Part shown: positions 8,519 to 16,513 of the stretch, piece by piece
Numbering within the stretch: position 1 is the first letter of the stretch
How the letters are laid out: every line of letters starts with the position of its first letter
Assembly (NCBI RefSeq): GCF_001269905.1
Contig: NZ_LHVK01000015.1
Span: 248,001 to 312,000, forward strand
From: Pseudomonas corrugata
Lineage (GTDB): Bacteria; Pseudomonadota; Gammaproteobacteria; Pseudomonadales; Pseudomonadaceae
Direction: 5' to 3'
DNA length: 64,000 bases
Position numbers and translations under genes: made by a program
The notes under the pieces: model-generated
The model's database searches: none
Seen by the model: the letters and a program-made list of their open reading frames with translations, nothing else
What the model was told of the DNA's origin: nothing

Positions 8519-8725
8519 ATGCACAAACGTCACCCTACCCTTGCAGGCTGGCACTGGCACACCTTCAACCCAGCCCATCTGGTGTTGCAACTGATCGCCG
8601 TGCCATTGCTCATCATCGCATCGCTGCTGAGCATCTCGGGCGCGCTCAACCTTGACCTGGCGGACATCAGCATCGGTATCATCGCGGTATTCGCCTCGCT
8701 GGGACTGCTGCGCCACACTCATTGA
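8519..8725 (+). CDS. Small conserved membrane protein
   Basis: A 68-residue protein. The ATG (MHKRHPTLAGWHWH) has AAGGAG 8 nt upstream, so the in-frame start 36 bp earlier is rejected. It has two hydrophobic segments: LVLQLIAVPLLIIASLLSI and a second around ISIGIIAVFASLGLL. The N-terminal HP...WHWHTFNPAHLVLQ pattern, histidines and Asn before the first helix, weakly recalls the Mpo1/DUF962 family, but it is too short for a firm assignment. The function is unknown. It stands alone between the tandem REP array and the convergent thioesterase gene. Confidence 0.7.
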   Translation: MHKRHPTLAGWHWHTFNPAHLVLQLIAVPLLIIASLLSISGALNLDLADISIGIIAVFASLGLLRHTH

Positions 8726-8738
8726 GCGCCCACATACC

Positions 8739-9536
8739 TCAGCCGAAAATCGTCACCGTCTGCCGGCTCATGGCGATCAGGCGGCCATCGGCGCTCCAGA
8801 ACTTCGCAGCGACGTGACCGTAGCCGTCCTGGGCATACTCGATCTCGGCCAGGTACTTGCACCAGTCCAACGTCGTGAGTGCTGGCACCGGCTGGACGAA
8901 TTCGATGGTCCAGGTGAGCGTGCTGCCCGGCGCCATTTGTGTCAGGTGAGGCAGTAGCGCGGGCGGCCAGGCATCCACCAATGCGAGGATGTGGGCTTCG
9001 TTGAGCGGCTCTTCCTTGACATCCCCGCGCAACCGTACCCAGCCGCCCATGTTGCGGGATTTATTGCCGGTGAACGGCAGGCCACCAACGCTCCAGCACA
9101 TTGCCAGGTGACGCATGAACTCCGGCGTGCCGCCCTTGATGTAAGGCAGCTCCTGGCAATGCTCGATACTTTTGAACTCGGGCGCGGGGTCTGCCTGCAC
9201 CGCCACCACGGAGGAGCGCGACGCACCGAAGCTGCCTTGCACCACTGTCACCACTTGGCCGTTCTGCATCGCGCGCCCCTGCACCTGGCTGACCGCTTTG
9301 CCTTCACGCAACACTTCGACTTCAAAACTGACGGGCACGTCCGGTTCGACCGGGCCAACGAAGGTGATTGCCAGCGAACGCACCGGACGATCCGCCGGCA
9401 CCCGTGCGCGCATCGCCTCATATTGCAGTGCCGCCACCAGCCCACCAAAAGTGGCGCGTCCCTGACCCCATTCAGGGGCGATGGTCACGGCGTCTGGCTG
9501 ACGGCGCACGGCATCGATCAAATCGGAAAAGCGCAT
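8739..9536 (-). CDS. Acyl-CoA thioesterase, two-hotdog TesB-like family
   Basis: A 265-residue protein built as two tandem hotdog domains. The first (about residues 15-110) contains RATFGGLVAALQYEAM and SLAITFVGPVEPDVPVSFEVEVLREGK. The second (about 150-265) contains LALVDAWPPALLPHL and SADGRLIAMSRQTVTIFG. This is the TesB-like Acyl-CoA_thio_3 organisation; such enzymes hydrolyse acyl-CoA to free acid and CoA. Substrate chain length cannot be told. The start ATG lies just before a REPIN, and the end converges on the small membrane protein gene with a 13-bp gap. Confidence 0.85.
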   Translation of the reverse strand: MRFSDLIDAVRRQPDAVTIAPEWGQGRATFGGLVAALQYEAMRARVPADRPVRSLAITFVGPVEPDVPVSFEVEVLREGKAVSQVQGRAMQNGQVVTVVQGSFGASRSSVVAVQADPAPEFKSIEHCQELPYIKGGTPEFMRHLAMCWSVGGLPFTGNKSRNMGGWVRLRGDVKEEPLNEAHILALVDAWPPALLPHLTQMAPGSTLTWTIEFVQPVPALTTLDWCKYLAEIEYAQDGYGHVAAKFWSADGRLIAMSRQTVTIFG

Positions 9537-9661
9537 GGCAACCTCGAAAGCGTGGGAGAAGGATGAAGGATCTTAACCAGCCGGGATCAGCGACACAGCG
9601 CTCATTCCGGCCAAAGAGGCTGACAGATAGGCCGCCACACTTTAATCAACGCACAGAGCAT

Positions 9662-9749
9662 TGTGGGAGCGAGCCTGCTCGCGATGGCGGAGGTCGGTCA
9701 GCATGGGGCAAGCTGAGCCGGCGCTATCGCGAGCAGGCTCGCTCCCACA
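9662..9749. repeat. REPIN (GAGCGAGCCTGCTCGCGAT type)
   Basis: The arms TGTGGGAGCGAGCCTGCTCG and CGAGCAGGCTCGCTCCCACA are near-perfect inverted copies around a 47-bp centre. It lies between the thioesterase start and the CHAD gene stop. Confidence 0.93.
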
Positions 9750-9770
9750 GGGAGATAGAGGGAGGTTTTT

Positions 9771-10532
9771 TCAGGATTTCTCGAAGCAGCTCGCGATCAG
9801 CTTATCGAGCACCTTGTCAGCCTTGGCTTCGGCCTCGGTCATGGTAGTGCGCCAGACCGGCACACAGGGTTGCAGGTCGTGTTCCCGTTCAGCCTGGGCC
9901 AGCCATTGCCAGCAGTCGTGCCAATCGCCCAGGGCGCCTTGGGCGGACTTGAGTCGTGGCATGGCCGATTCCGGCAGGCGATCGAGTTCCGGGTAGGCTT
10001 CGATCGCATAGCGCACGCGCTTGATCAGCAGCCGCAACCGGTGGCGGTCATGGGCCGGATCACGCAACGCTTCACCGAGTTTTTTCCATTGTTTGTCCAG
10101 ACGCTTTTCAATGCGTTTGCGCAAGCCCTTTAGCAGCCCCTGATGCTGGGCAGCGCGAACGAAGCGCGGAAATGCATCGAGGATCATCAACAGCTGCGCC
10201 AACTCCCGGCTAGCGGCCACGGCTGGATAGGCCTGGGCCATCTGCAGCCGGCGCCGTTGCGCCGCGCTGGTCTTGCCGTGCAGCTCAAGATAAGCCGCCA
10301 GCACTTCCCGGTCACGCAGCGGCGTGGTCAGGGCACCAACCGCTGAAGCGGCTGTTTCCAGCTGTTCAACACCCGGCAAGCCGCGCAATGGGCGGAGCAA
10401 GCTGCGCAAACGGCGAACCGTGGTCCGCAGGTCATGCAGCGCTTCACTGTCGGTATGGGCATTCAAGCGGGCCTGGCAGGCCAGCAGGCGGACTTCCAGG
10501 CCAAGAATCCTGGCCACCAGCCGATCGATCAT
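9771..10532 (-). CDS. CHAD domain protein
   Basis: A 253-residue protein. The ATG (MIDRLVARILG) is chosen because ACGGAG precedes it by about 10 nt; an upstream in-frame start falls in repeat sequence. It is all-helical with conserved histidines and basic residues: LHDLRTTVRRLRSLLRPLR near residues 30-50 and DRHRLRLLIKRVRYAIEAYPEL near 165-190, the paired signature of the CHAD domain. CHAD proteins bind inorganic polyphosphate and often accompany CYTH-type triphosphatases or polyphosphate granules. No CYTH partner is in the window. It is flanked by a REPIN downstream and a different palindromic repeat upstream. Confidence 0.88.
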   Translation of the reverse strand: MIDRLVARILGLEVRLLACQARLNAHTDSEALHDLRTTVRRLRSLLRPLRGLPGVEQLETAASAVGALTTPLRDREVLAAYLELHGKTSAAQRRRLQMAQAYPAVAASRELAQLLMILDAFPRFVRAAQHQGLLKGLRKRIEKRLDKQWKKLGEALRDPAHDRHRLRLLIKRVRYAIEAYPELDRLPESAMPRLKSAQGALGDWHDCWQWLAQAEREHDLQPCVPVWRTTMTEAEAKADKVLDKLIASCFEKS

Positions 10533-10555
10533 AAGGGCGTACTCCGTACGCAGTT

Positions 10556-10631
10556 GCAAGCCTCAAGCTTCAAGCTGCAAGTAGAGGCGTGTCGCATGCT
10601 TCTCTCCTGCAGCTTGTCGCTTATAACTTGC
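10556..10631. repeat. Imperfect palindromic intergenic repeat (AAGCTTCAAGCTGCAAG type)
   Basis: The left arm (GCAAGCCTCAAGCTTCAAGC then TGCAAG) and right arm (CTGCAGCTTGTCGCTTATAA then CTTGC) are imperfect inverted copies. This differs from the REP families elsewhere in the window. It lies between the CHAD gene and the small lipoprotein gene. Confidence 0.65.
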
Positions 10632-10639
10632 CGTTGATC

Positions 10640-10930
10640 TTATCGTCCCGCACGGGACTCGCGGATGTAGAAGCGAGCTTTCTCGGCCTTTCTGGAGCAG
10701 CCTTCGAACGCTTCGAACTGCTGCTGGGTCTTGGCACCGGTCAGCAGCGACAGGGCCTTGGAGTAGCTGACAGTACCGGCAAAGCCTTCGGCCTTGGCCA
10801 GGTCCAGTTCATGCCAGGCGGCATCGAGCTGGGTACCGCAGCTGTCACGATAAGCTGTTTTGCCTGCACAACCAGCCAGGGCCAGAACCATCAGGGATGC
10901 TACTAGGGGCAGGCAGATCCGGGCTTTCAT
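10640..10930 (-). CDS. Small lipoprotein, function unknown
   Basis: A 96-residue protein with a lipoprotein signal peptide: basic N terminus, hydrophobic run and the lipobox LALAGC, with Cys21 as the predicted lipidated residue. The mature part carries three further cysteines (DSCGTQLDAAW, FEGCSRKAEK) and a helical LLTGAKTQQQFEAFEGC segment. The second of two adjacent ATGs is preferred because GAGGT then sits 7 nt upstream. Position +2 after the Cys is Ala, which would favour outer-membrane sorting. I do not recognise a family with a known role. Confidence 0.75.
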   Translation of the reverse strand: MKARICLPLVASLMVLALAGCAGKTAYRDSCGTQLDAAWHELDLAKAEGFAGTVSYSKALSLLTGAKTQQQFEAFEGCSRKAEKARFYIRESRAGR

Positions 10931-11137
10931 CATTACACCTCAGTCAGGTCAAACAGTCGTGCTGGTAAGACGGCCTTAAAGGCAAAAAGTGCCTTGTGCC
11001 GAGCGCCTTAATTCAAGTGTGGGCGAGCATACAAAAATGTCACTCCCGCGTGTCAAATAACGACGTTTGTGCCACAACGATTGAGCCGGGCCGTCGATCA
11101 GTGCATTGTTGAAGTCTGTTCGACAAGAGGCAGGGTC

Positions 11138-12175
11138 ATGACAAAACGTGTCGCATTGGTATTGGGTTCGGGCGGCGCCCGAGGCTACGCCCATATCGGG
11201 GTGATCGAGGAAATCGAACGACGTGGCTATGACATTGCCTGCATCGCCGGCTGTTCAATGGGTGCCGTGGTGGGTGGAATCTATGCCGCCGGCAAGCTCA
11301 GGGACTACCGCAACTGGATCGAAAGCCTGGATTACCTGGACGTTTTGCGGCTGGTGGACGTCAGCTTCCGCCTTGGTGCGATCCGCGGAGAAAAAGTCTT
11401 CGGACAGATCCGCAAGATCGTCGGCGAACTCAATATCGAAGACCTGCGCATTCCCTACACCGCCGTAGCCACGGACCTGACCAACCAACAGGAAATCTGG
11501 TTCCAGGAAGGTTGCCTGCATCAGGCAATGCGCGCCTCGGCGGCGATTCCCAGCCTGTTCACGCCAGTGATGCAAGGCAACCGCATGCTGGTGGATGGTG
11601 GCCTGCTCAATCCGCTGCCGATCGTGCCGGTAGTATCGAGTCACTGTGACCTGATCATCGCAGTCAACCTCAATGCCACCAACCAGCGACAATACAGCCT
11701 GCCGGTCATCCCGCGTCCCGCTGCGTTCAAGAGCCGATTCGACAATCTCATCAGTTCCCTGGGGTCGAAATTGCCATTTCGTCGCAAGCAGGCCGAGCAA
11801 TTGTTGCTGCTGGAGCAGGAAGCGTTGAAGGCCGAGGCCGCCGACATCAACCCCTGGCTCGAATCCGCCGAGCCTGAAGGCCAGCAACCGGCCGCCGCGC
11901 CCGAGACTGAAGGCGCACCGAAGTCCGCCACCGGTTCATTCATCATCGATAACGTCGGCCCGGCCTCGTTGCTGGATTTGATCAACCAGAGTTTCGAGGT
12001 GATGCAAACCTCGCTGGCCCAATACAAAATCGCCGGGTATCCGCCGGATGTATTGATCAACGTACCGAAACGGGTGTGCCGGTTCTTCGAGTTCTACAAG
12101 GCGCCGGAGTTGATCGCTCTGGGGCGGGAGATTGCCAGTGACACTCTGGATCGGTATGAAAGTGAACAGAGCTGA
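11138..12175 (+). CDS. Patatin-like phospholipase (RssA-type)
   Basis: A 345-residue protein with the patatin Ser-Asp dyad. The oxyanion-hole motif GSGGARG is at residues 10-16, the nucleophile elbow GCSMG at 38-42 (Ser40), and DGG with catalytic Asp153. The ATG (MTKRVALVLG) is chosen because AAGAGG lies upstream and the core motif is then at the usual distance from the N terminus. No signal peptide is present, so it is a cytoplasmic or membrane-associated lipid acyl hydrolase of the RssA/YchK family rather than a secreted toxin such as ExoU. The C-terminal third (about 220-345) is family-specific and contains an alanine/proline-rich linker. The repeat downstream separates it from kdpE. Confidence 0.9.
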   Translation: MTKRVALVLGSGGARGYAHIGVIEEIERRGYDIACIAGCSMGAVVGGIYAAGKLRDYRNWIESLDYLDVLRLVDVSFRLGAIRGEKVFGQIRKIVGELNIEDLRIPYTAVATDLTNQQEIWFQEGCLHQAMRASAAIPSLFTPVMQGNRMLVDGGLLNPLPIVPVVSSHCDLIIAVNLNATNQRQYSLPVIPRPAAFKSRFDNLISSLGSKLPFRRKQAEQLLLLEQEALKAEAADINPWLESAEPEGQQPAAAPETEGAPKSATGSFIIDNVGPASLLDLINQSFEVMQTSLAQYKIAGYPPDVLINVPKRVCRFFEFYKAPELIALGREIASDTLDRYESEQS

Positions 12176-12191
12176 AGCAACACCTTGATCC

Positions 12192-12323
12192 TGTGGCGAG
12201 GGGATTTATCCCCGTTGGGGTGCGAAGCAGCCCTAAAATCAGACAACTCGGTTTGCCAGCTTTATCGAGTCGACGGGTTTGGGGGTGCTTTGCACCCCAG
12301 CGGGGATAAATCCCCTCGCCACA
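12192..12323. repeat. Palindromic repeat, TGTGGCGAGGGGATTTATCCCC type
   Basis: The left arm TGTGGCGAGGGGATTTATCC (continuing CCCGTTGGGGTGC) and the inverted right arm GCACCCCAGCGGGGATAAAT (continuing CCCCTCGCCACA) bracket a 68-bp centre. It sits between the convergent patatin and kdpE genes, where it may also end transcription. Two relatives lie at 20818 and 59675. Confidence 0.92.
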
Positions 12324-12349
12324 ACAGTGCTTGGCTGAAGACCGAGAGG

Positions 12350-13048
12350 TTAAAACCCACCCTCTCCCAACAACCGATACCCCACCCCCGCCTCGGTCGC
12401 AATGAACCGGGGACGCGTCGGGTCGTCGGCCAGTTTTTGACGCAGGTGGCCGACGACGATGCGTAGGTAGTGACTGTCTTCGGTGTGGGTCGGGCCCCAG
12501 ATGTCCTTGAGCAACTGTTGTTGGGTGATGACCCGTCCGGGGTGCCGCGCCAGTTGTGCCAGCACGGCGTATTCCTTGCGGGTCAGGGCCACTTCGGCGC
12601 CGTCCAGCAGGACCCGTCGATAGGCCAGGTCCACCGTCAGCGGACCAAACGTCAGCGCCGCTTCCCGGGCCTCGCCTGCCGGTGCCTGGCGCAAGAGAGC
12701 GCGGACGCGGGCCAGGAATTCCTGGATGCCGAACGGCTTGGTCACGTAATCGTTGGCGCCGTTGTCCAGCGCCTCGACTTTCTGGGCTTCACTGGCCCGC
12801 ACCGAAAGCACCAGCACCGGCACCGTCGACCATTGGCGGAACTCGCACAGCACCTGCTGACCATCCATGTCCGGCAGGCCCAGGTCGAGCACCAGCAGAT
12901 CAGGCTTATTCAATGCCGCCAGGGCCAGGCCGTCAGTCCCTGTACCGGCCTCCAGCACCTTGTAGCCCTGGGAGACCAGGCTGATGCGCAGGAATTTGCG
13001 GATCTGCGGCTCATCATCGATGACCAGGAGGGTCGCGGTTTGGCTCAT
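12350..13048 (-). CDS. kdpE: KdpE, response regulator of the potassium uptake operon
   Basis: A 232-residue OmpR-family regulator. The receiver domain (1-120) has the acidic pair Asp11-Asp12, the phospho-acceptor Asp55 in LLVLDLGLPD, and the Lys in DYVTKPFG. The C-terminal winged helix (about 130-230) includes ALTRKEYAVLAQLARHPGRV and SHYLRIVVGHLRQKL. It is the partner of KdpD and activates kdpFABC when potassium is limiting. It is the last gene of the kdpFABCDE unit; the kdpD stop is 48 bp upstream of its start, with no obvious promoter in the gap. Confidence 0.96.
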   Translation of the reverse strand: MSQTATLLVIDDEPQIRKFLRISLVSQGYKVLEAGTGTDGLALAALNKPDLLVLDLGLPDMDGQQVLCEFRQWSTVPVLVLSVRASEAQKVEALDNGANDYVTKPFGIQEFLARVRALLRQAPAGEAREAALTFGPLTVDLAYRRVLLDGAEVALTRKEYAVLAQLARHPGRVITQQQLLKDIWGPTHTEDSHYLRIVVGHLRQKLADDPTRPRFIATEAGVGYRLLGEGGF

Positions 13049-13096
13049 GGATTCGGTTCACTGAAAATCAAATGGCAGAGAGTAACGCAGCCCGGC

Positions 13097-15748
13097 TCAA
13101 GCTTCATCGCCCATGTCCGGTTGTGCCTGCAATGGCAGGTGCAAGGTGATGCAGGTGCCACGCCCATCGAGGCCTTCGCCCACACTGATGCGCCCACCAT
13201 GGGCACCCACCATGCCCTGACAGATCGCCAACCCCAGACCCGTGCCCTGCCCGCCCCGATCGCCGCGCGCAGCGGTGTAGAACATGTCGAAGATTTTCTC
13301 CCGCTCTTGCTGGGGGATCCCCGGCCCTTCATCGGCCACGGCAAAAAACACTTCACCGTCCGTCGCACCTGCGCTCAGCGACAGACGTCCGTGGGGCGGC
13401 GAGAAACGCGCGGCATTTTCCAGCACGTTCACCAGGGCCTGTTCGATCAGCGCCGCGTGGACATACAGCAATGGCAATTGGGCAGGCACCTCGACGCTGA
13501 CCATCAGCGGCGCCAGCATCGCCCTCAGGCGGTTCAACGCGCTGCCGACGATATCGGCCGGCGCCACCCAGTCCCGCGCCAGTTTCAGGGCTCCGTGGCC
13601 GAGGCGGGTCATGTCCAGCAGGTTCTGGATGTAGCGATCCAGGCGTTCGGCTTCATCGCGGGTGCCTTCGAGCAATTCGCGACGATCCGCCAGCGGGATC
13701 GCCTCCCCCAGTGCCAGCAGGCTGTCGATGCTGCCACGCATGGCGGTCAACGGCGTGCGCAGATCATGGGAGACCGAGGCCAGCAAAGCGCTGCGCAGTT
13801 GCTCGGTCTCGCCGTGCAGGCGCGCCGCCTCAAGATCCTGAGCCAACTGCGCCCGGGCCAGCGCCTGGGCCAGCGGCTGGCTGAGGGCCGCCAACCAGCG
13901 ACGCCGTTGACCGCTCAAAGGACTGTCGTCTTTCGAACGCACGCCCAGCAACGCCAGCGGTCCACCCTCCACCGACAACGGCCACCACCACCAGCGCCCG
14001 AGCGGCAGTGTCCCGGTACCGGCGCCGGCCGGCTGGTCGTGCTGCCAGGCCCAATCGGCCGCCGCACGTTCGGCCTCGACGAACGTCAGCACCTCAGCGG
14101 TCTCGACCTTCCAGCCACTCTGGCCTTCTCGATTGAGCAGACACAGCTGCAAGTCATGCCAACCGTTGAAGTGCTGCGCGGCGGCGCTGATCACCGCCTG
14201 ACGGTCGGTGGCAGCCGTGAGCTTGCGGGACAGATCAAGCAATTCGCCGGTTTCCTGCTGAGTGTCGCGCAGCGCCTGCAACTGCCGACGCTGACGGGCA
14301 GCAAGATTGCCGGTCAAGGCCGCCATCAGCAGGAAGAACGCCAGCGTCAGCACATCTTCGTCACGCTGAATGGTGAAGGAAAAGTTCGGCGGGATGAACA
14401 AAAAGTCGTAGGCCAGGAACGACAGTGCCGCACAAGCCAACGCCGGGCCGAGGCTGCTGCGCACCGCCACCAGCAAGACCGCCATCAGAAACACCAGGGA
14501 GATGTTGGGCAACTCCAGCAGCCCGGAAATGCCCCAGGCCAATGCACTGGCCGCTACGGTCGCCAACAACGCCAGCACGTAGTCGAAACCAGTCTGGACG
14601 CGACTTGAATAAACGCGGGCTGGACGCAGTTGCTCATCGCTGTCCAGCACGTTGATCTCCAGCCCCCGGGCATCGCGCAACAAGCGTGAGGCCAGGCCGC
14701 CGCCAAACCAACGCCTGCGCAGGCGCGGTCGGGACTGCCCGACCAGGAGCAGCGTGGCCCGACGTTCGATGGCATGCTGAATCAGAGTCCTGGCCACTTC
14801 GCCGGCCCGCAGCAGTACCACCTCACCGCCCAGACGCTCCGCCAGTTGCTGGGCATTCTGCAGGCGCTGGCGCGAGGTCTCGTCCGGAGCGCCACCGTTG
14901 TCCACGTGCACCAGGCTCCACGGCAGATGCCGACGCTGGGCGACGCGACTGGCATGGCGCACCAGGCGCTCGGCTTGGGTATCGCCGTCGACTCCCACCA
15001 GTAATCGACCACGCACCACCGGGGCGGCCTGCCCCAGTTGCCGATAGCCGAGCGCCAGATCGTTGTCCACTTGCGCAGCGGCGGTCTGCATCGCCAGCTC
15101 ACGCAGGGCCGTCAGGTTGGTCTGGGTGAAGAAAGCATCGATCGCCGCACGGGCCTGCTCGGGCACATAGACCTTGCCATCACGCAGGCGCTCCAGCAGT
15201 TCTCGGGGCGGCAGGTCGATCAGCAGCAGCTCATCGGCTTCCTGCAGGACCCAATCCGGCAGTGTTTCTCGAACCTGCACCCCGGTGATGCCGCGTACCT
15301 GGTCATTGAGACTTTCCAGGTGCTGGACATTGACGGTGGTGTAGACGTCGATGCCGGCAGCAAGCAGCTCTTGAATGTCTTGCCAGCGCTTGGCGTGGCG
15401 ACTGCCGGGAGCATTGCTGTGGGCCAGTTCGTCAACCAGCACCAGCTTTGGCCGGGCGGCCAGCAGACCGTCGAGGTCCATCTCCTCAAGCATCACGCCA
15501 CGGTATTCGGAGCGCACCAAAGGCTGCTGCACCAGGCCACCGAGCAGCGCTTCGGTTTCGGCTCGACCGTGTGTCTCCACCACGCCGGCGATGACCTTCA
15601 CGTTCTGACGCAACTGGGTATGGGCCGCTTGCAACATGGCGAAGGTCTTGCCGACACCCGGTGCCGCGCCAAGAAAGACCTTGAGCCGACCACGGCCAGT
15701 ACGGGGCAGTTTGGCTAACAGGGCGTCGGCGCGGCCGGAGTCGCTCAT
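13097..15748 (-). CDS. kdpD: KdpD, potassium-sensing histidine kinase
   Basis: A full-length 883-residue sensor. The N-terminal KdpD domain has Walker A GAAPGVGKTFAML (about residues 28-40) and the LVDELAHSNAPGSRHAKRW block. It is followed by a universal-stress-like domain, four transmembrane helices (about 395-500), a GAF-like segment, the dimerisation/phosphoacceptor domain with VSHDLRTPLTAMRG (His661), and the HATPase domain with N box VLENAARFSPP and G boxes DEGPGIP and GTGLGLAI. It phosphorylates KdpE under potassium limitation or osmotic stress. It is separated from kdpC by a 161-bp gap filled largely by a REPIN, so its expression may be partly uncoupled from kdpFABC. Confidence 0.97.
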   Translation of the reverse strand: MSDSGRADALLAKLPRTGRGRLKVFLGAAPGVGKTFAMLQAAHTQLRQNVKVIAGVVETHGRAETEALLGGLVQQPLVRSEYRGVMLEEMDLDGLLAARPKLVLVDELAHSNAPGSRHAKRWQDIQELLAAGIDVYTTVNVQHLESLNDQVRGITGVQVRETLPDWVLQEADELLLIDLPPRELLERLRDGKVYVPEQARAAIDAFFTQTNLTALRELAMQTAAAQVDNDLALGYRQLGQAAPVVRGRLLVGVDGDTQAERLVRHASRVAQRRHLPWSLVHVDNGGAPDETSRQRLQNAQQLAERLGGEVVLLRAGEVARTLIQHAIERRATLLLVGQSRPRLRRRWFGGGLASRLLRDARGLEINVLDSDEQLRPARVYSSRVQTGFDYVLALLATVAASALAWGISGLLELPNISLVFLMAVLLVAVRSSLGPALACAALSFLAYDFLFIPPNFSFTIQRDEDVLTLAFFLLMAALTGNLAARQRRQLQALRDTQQETGELLDLSRKLTAATDRQAVISAAAQHFNGWHDLQLCLLNREGQSGWKVETAEVLTFVEAERAAADWAWQHDQPAGAGTGTLPLGRWWWWPLSVEGGPLALLGVRSKDDSPLSGQRRRWLAALSQPLAQALARAQLAQDLEAARLHGETEQLRSALLASVSHDLRTPLTAMRGSIDSLLALGEAIPLADRRELLEGTRDEAERLDRYIQNLLDMTRLGHGALKLARDWVAPADIVGSALNRLRAMLAPLMVSVEVPAQLPLLYVHAALIEQALVNVLENAARFSPPHGRLSLSAGATDGEVFFAVADEGPGIPQQEREKIFDMFYTAARGDRGGQGTGLGLAICQGMVGAHGGRISVGEGLDGRGTCITLHLPLQAQPDMGDEA

Positions 15749-15812
15749 GGTGTGGTTCTCTTGCTTTCGGATATTGATGGTATGCCCATTCTCACAGGCG
15801 CCATGGAACCCT

Positions 15813-15901
15813 TGTGGGAGCGAGCCTGCTCGCGATGACGATATATCAGCTTGCAGATGTGTGACTGATACACCGCTATCGCGAGCAGGCTCGCTCCCAC
15901 A
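15813..15901. repeat. REPIN between kdpC and kdpD
   Basis: The arms TGTGGGAGCGAGCCTGCTCG and CGAGCAGGCTCGCTCCCACA flank a 49-bp centre. It lies inside the kdp operon, after the structural genes and before the sensor gene. Confidence 0.93.
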
Positions 15902-15909
15902 AGGGGGGA

Positions 15910-16455
15910 TTACAGCTTTTCCAGCGCCAGGTTCAACGCCAGCACATTCACTACCGGCGGCCCCACCAGAGGTCGCTCGATGTGAGTGTCGAGCAACTGC
16001 TGCAAGGTCGAGACCGGCAGGTTGCGCGCGGCGGCGACTCGCGCCAGTTGATAGGCAATCGCTGCCGGTGGCAAGTGCGGATCCAGCCCGCTGCCGGAGG
16101 TGGTCAACAGCGCCAGCGGTACTGGGCCCTGACCCGGTACCAAAAGCGTGTGGGCATCATCGATTATCCGCTTGGCCAGCGCCGGATTGCTCGGGGAAAG
16201 GTTGCTGGCGCCGCTGGCAACCGTGGCGAAGGTGCCGGCCGAGGGACGTGGATGGAACCAGGCATCCCCCTGGAATTCCTGGGCGATCAACAGGGAGCCG
16301 CGCACCTTGCCGTCGGCACCCTCGACGAGGCTGCCGTTGGCCTGGACGGGAAAGGCGGTTTGCGCCACTGCGGTGACCAGCAAGGGGTAGGCTATGCCGG
16401 TGATAAAGGTCATCAGAAGTAACAGGCTCAGGGCCGGACGAATTAGCATAGACAT
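15910..16455 (-). CDS. kdpC: KdpC, potassium-transporting ATPase subunit C
   Basis: A 181-residue single-pass membrane protein. The N-terminal helix LLLLMTFITGIAYPLLVTAVAQ is followed by a periplasmic domain with GSLLIAQEF, FHPRPSA, ASGASNLSPSNP and SGSGLDPHLPPAAI, all signature blocks of KdpC. It stabilises the KdpFABC complex and raises its potassium affinity. GAGGATC precedes the start. It lies 58 bp after kdpB and is the last structural gene before the REPIN. Confidence 0.96.
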   Translation of the reverse strand: MSMLIRPALSLLLLMTFITGIAYPLLVTAVAQTAFPVQANGSLVEGADGKVRGSLLIAQEFQGDAWFHPRPSAGTFATVASGASNLSPSNPALAKRIIDDAHTLLVPGQGPVPLALLTTSGSGLDPHLPPAAIAYQLARVAAARNLPVSTLQQLLDTHIERPLVGPPVVNVLALNLALEKL

Positions 16456-16513
16456 ACAGAGATCCTCAGTTGAAACCTATTTGTGGCAAGGGGTTAGCTG
16501 CACGCTTCAAACT

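Noticed and set aside
8248..8655. Apparent protein of GSKAWPSQVH-type repeats
   Set aside because: It is the translation of the 41-bp tandem REP array; the period is not a multiple of three and no ribosome site is present.
12470..14608. 712-codon open frame on the plus strand
   Set aside because: It is antisense to kdpD, is full of low-complexity His/Gln/Arg and matches no family; an artefact of the GC-rich opposite strand.
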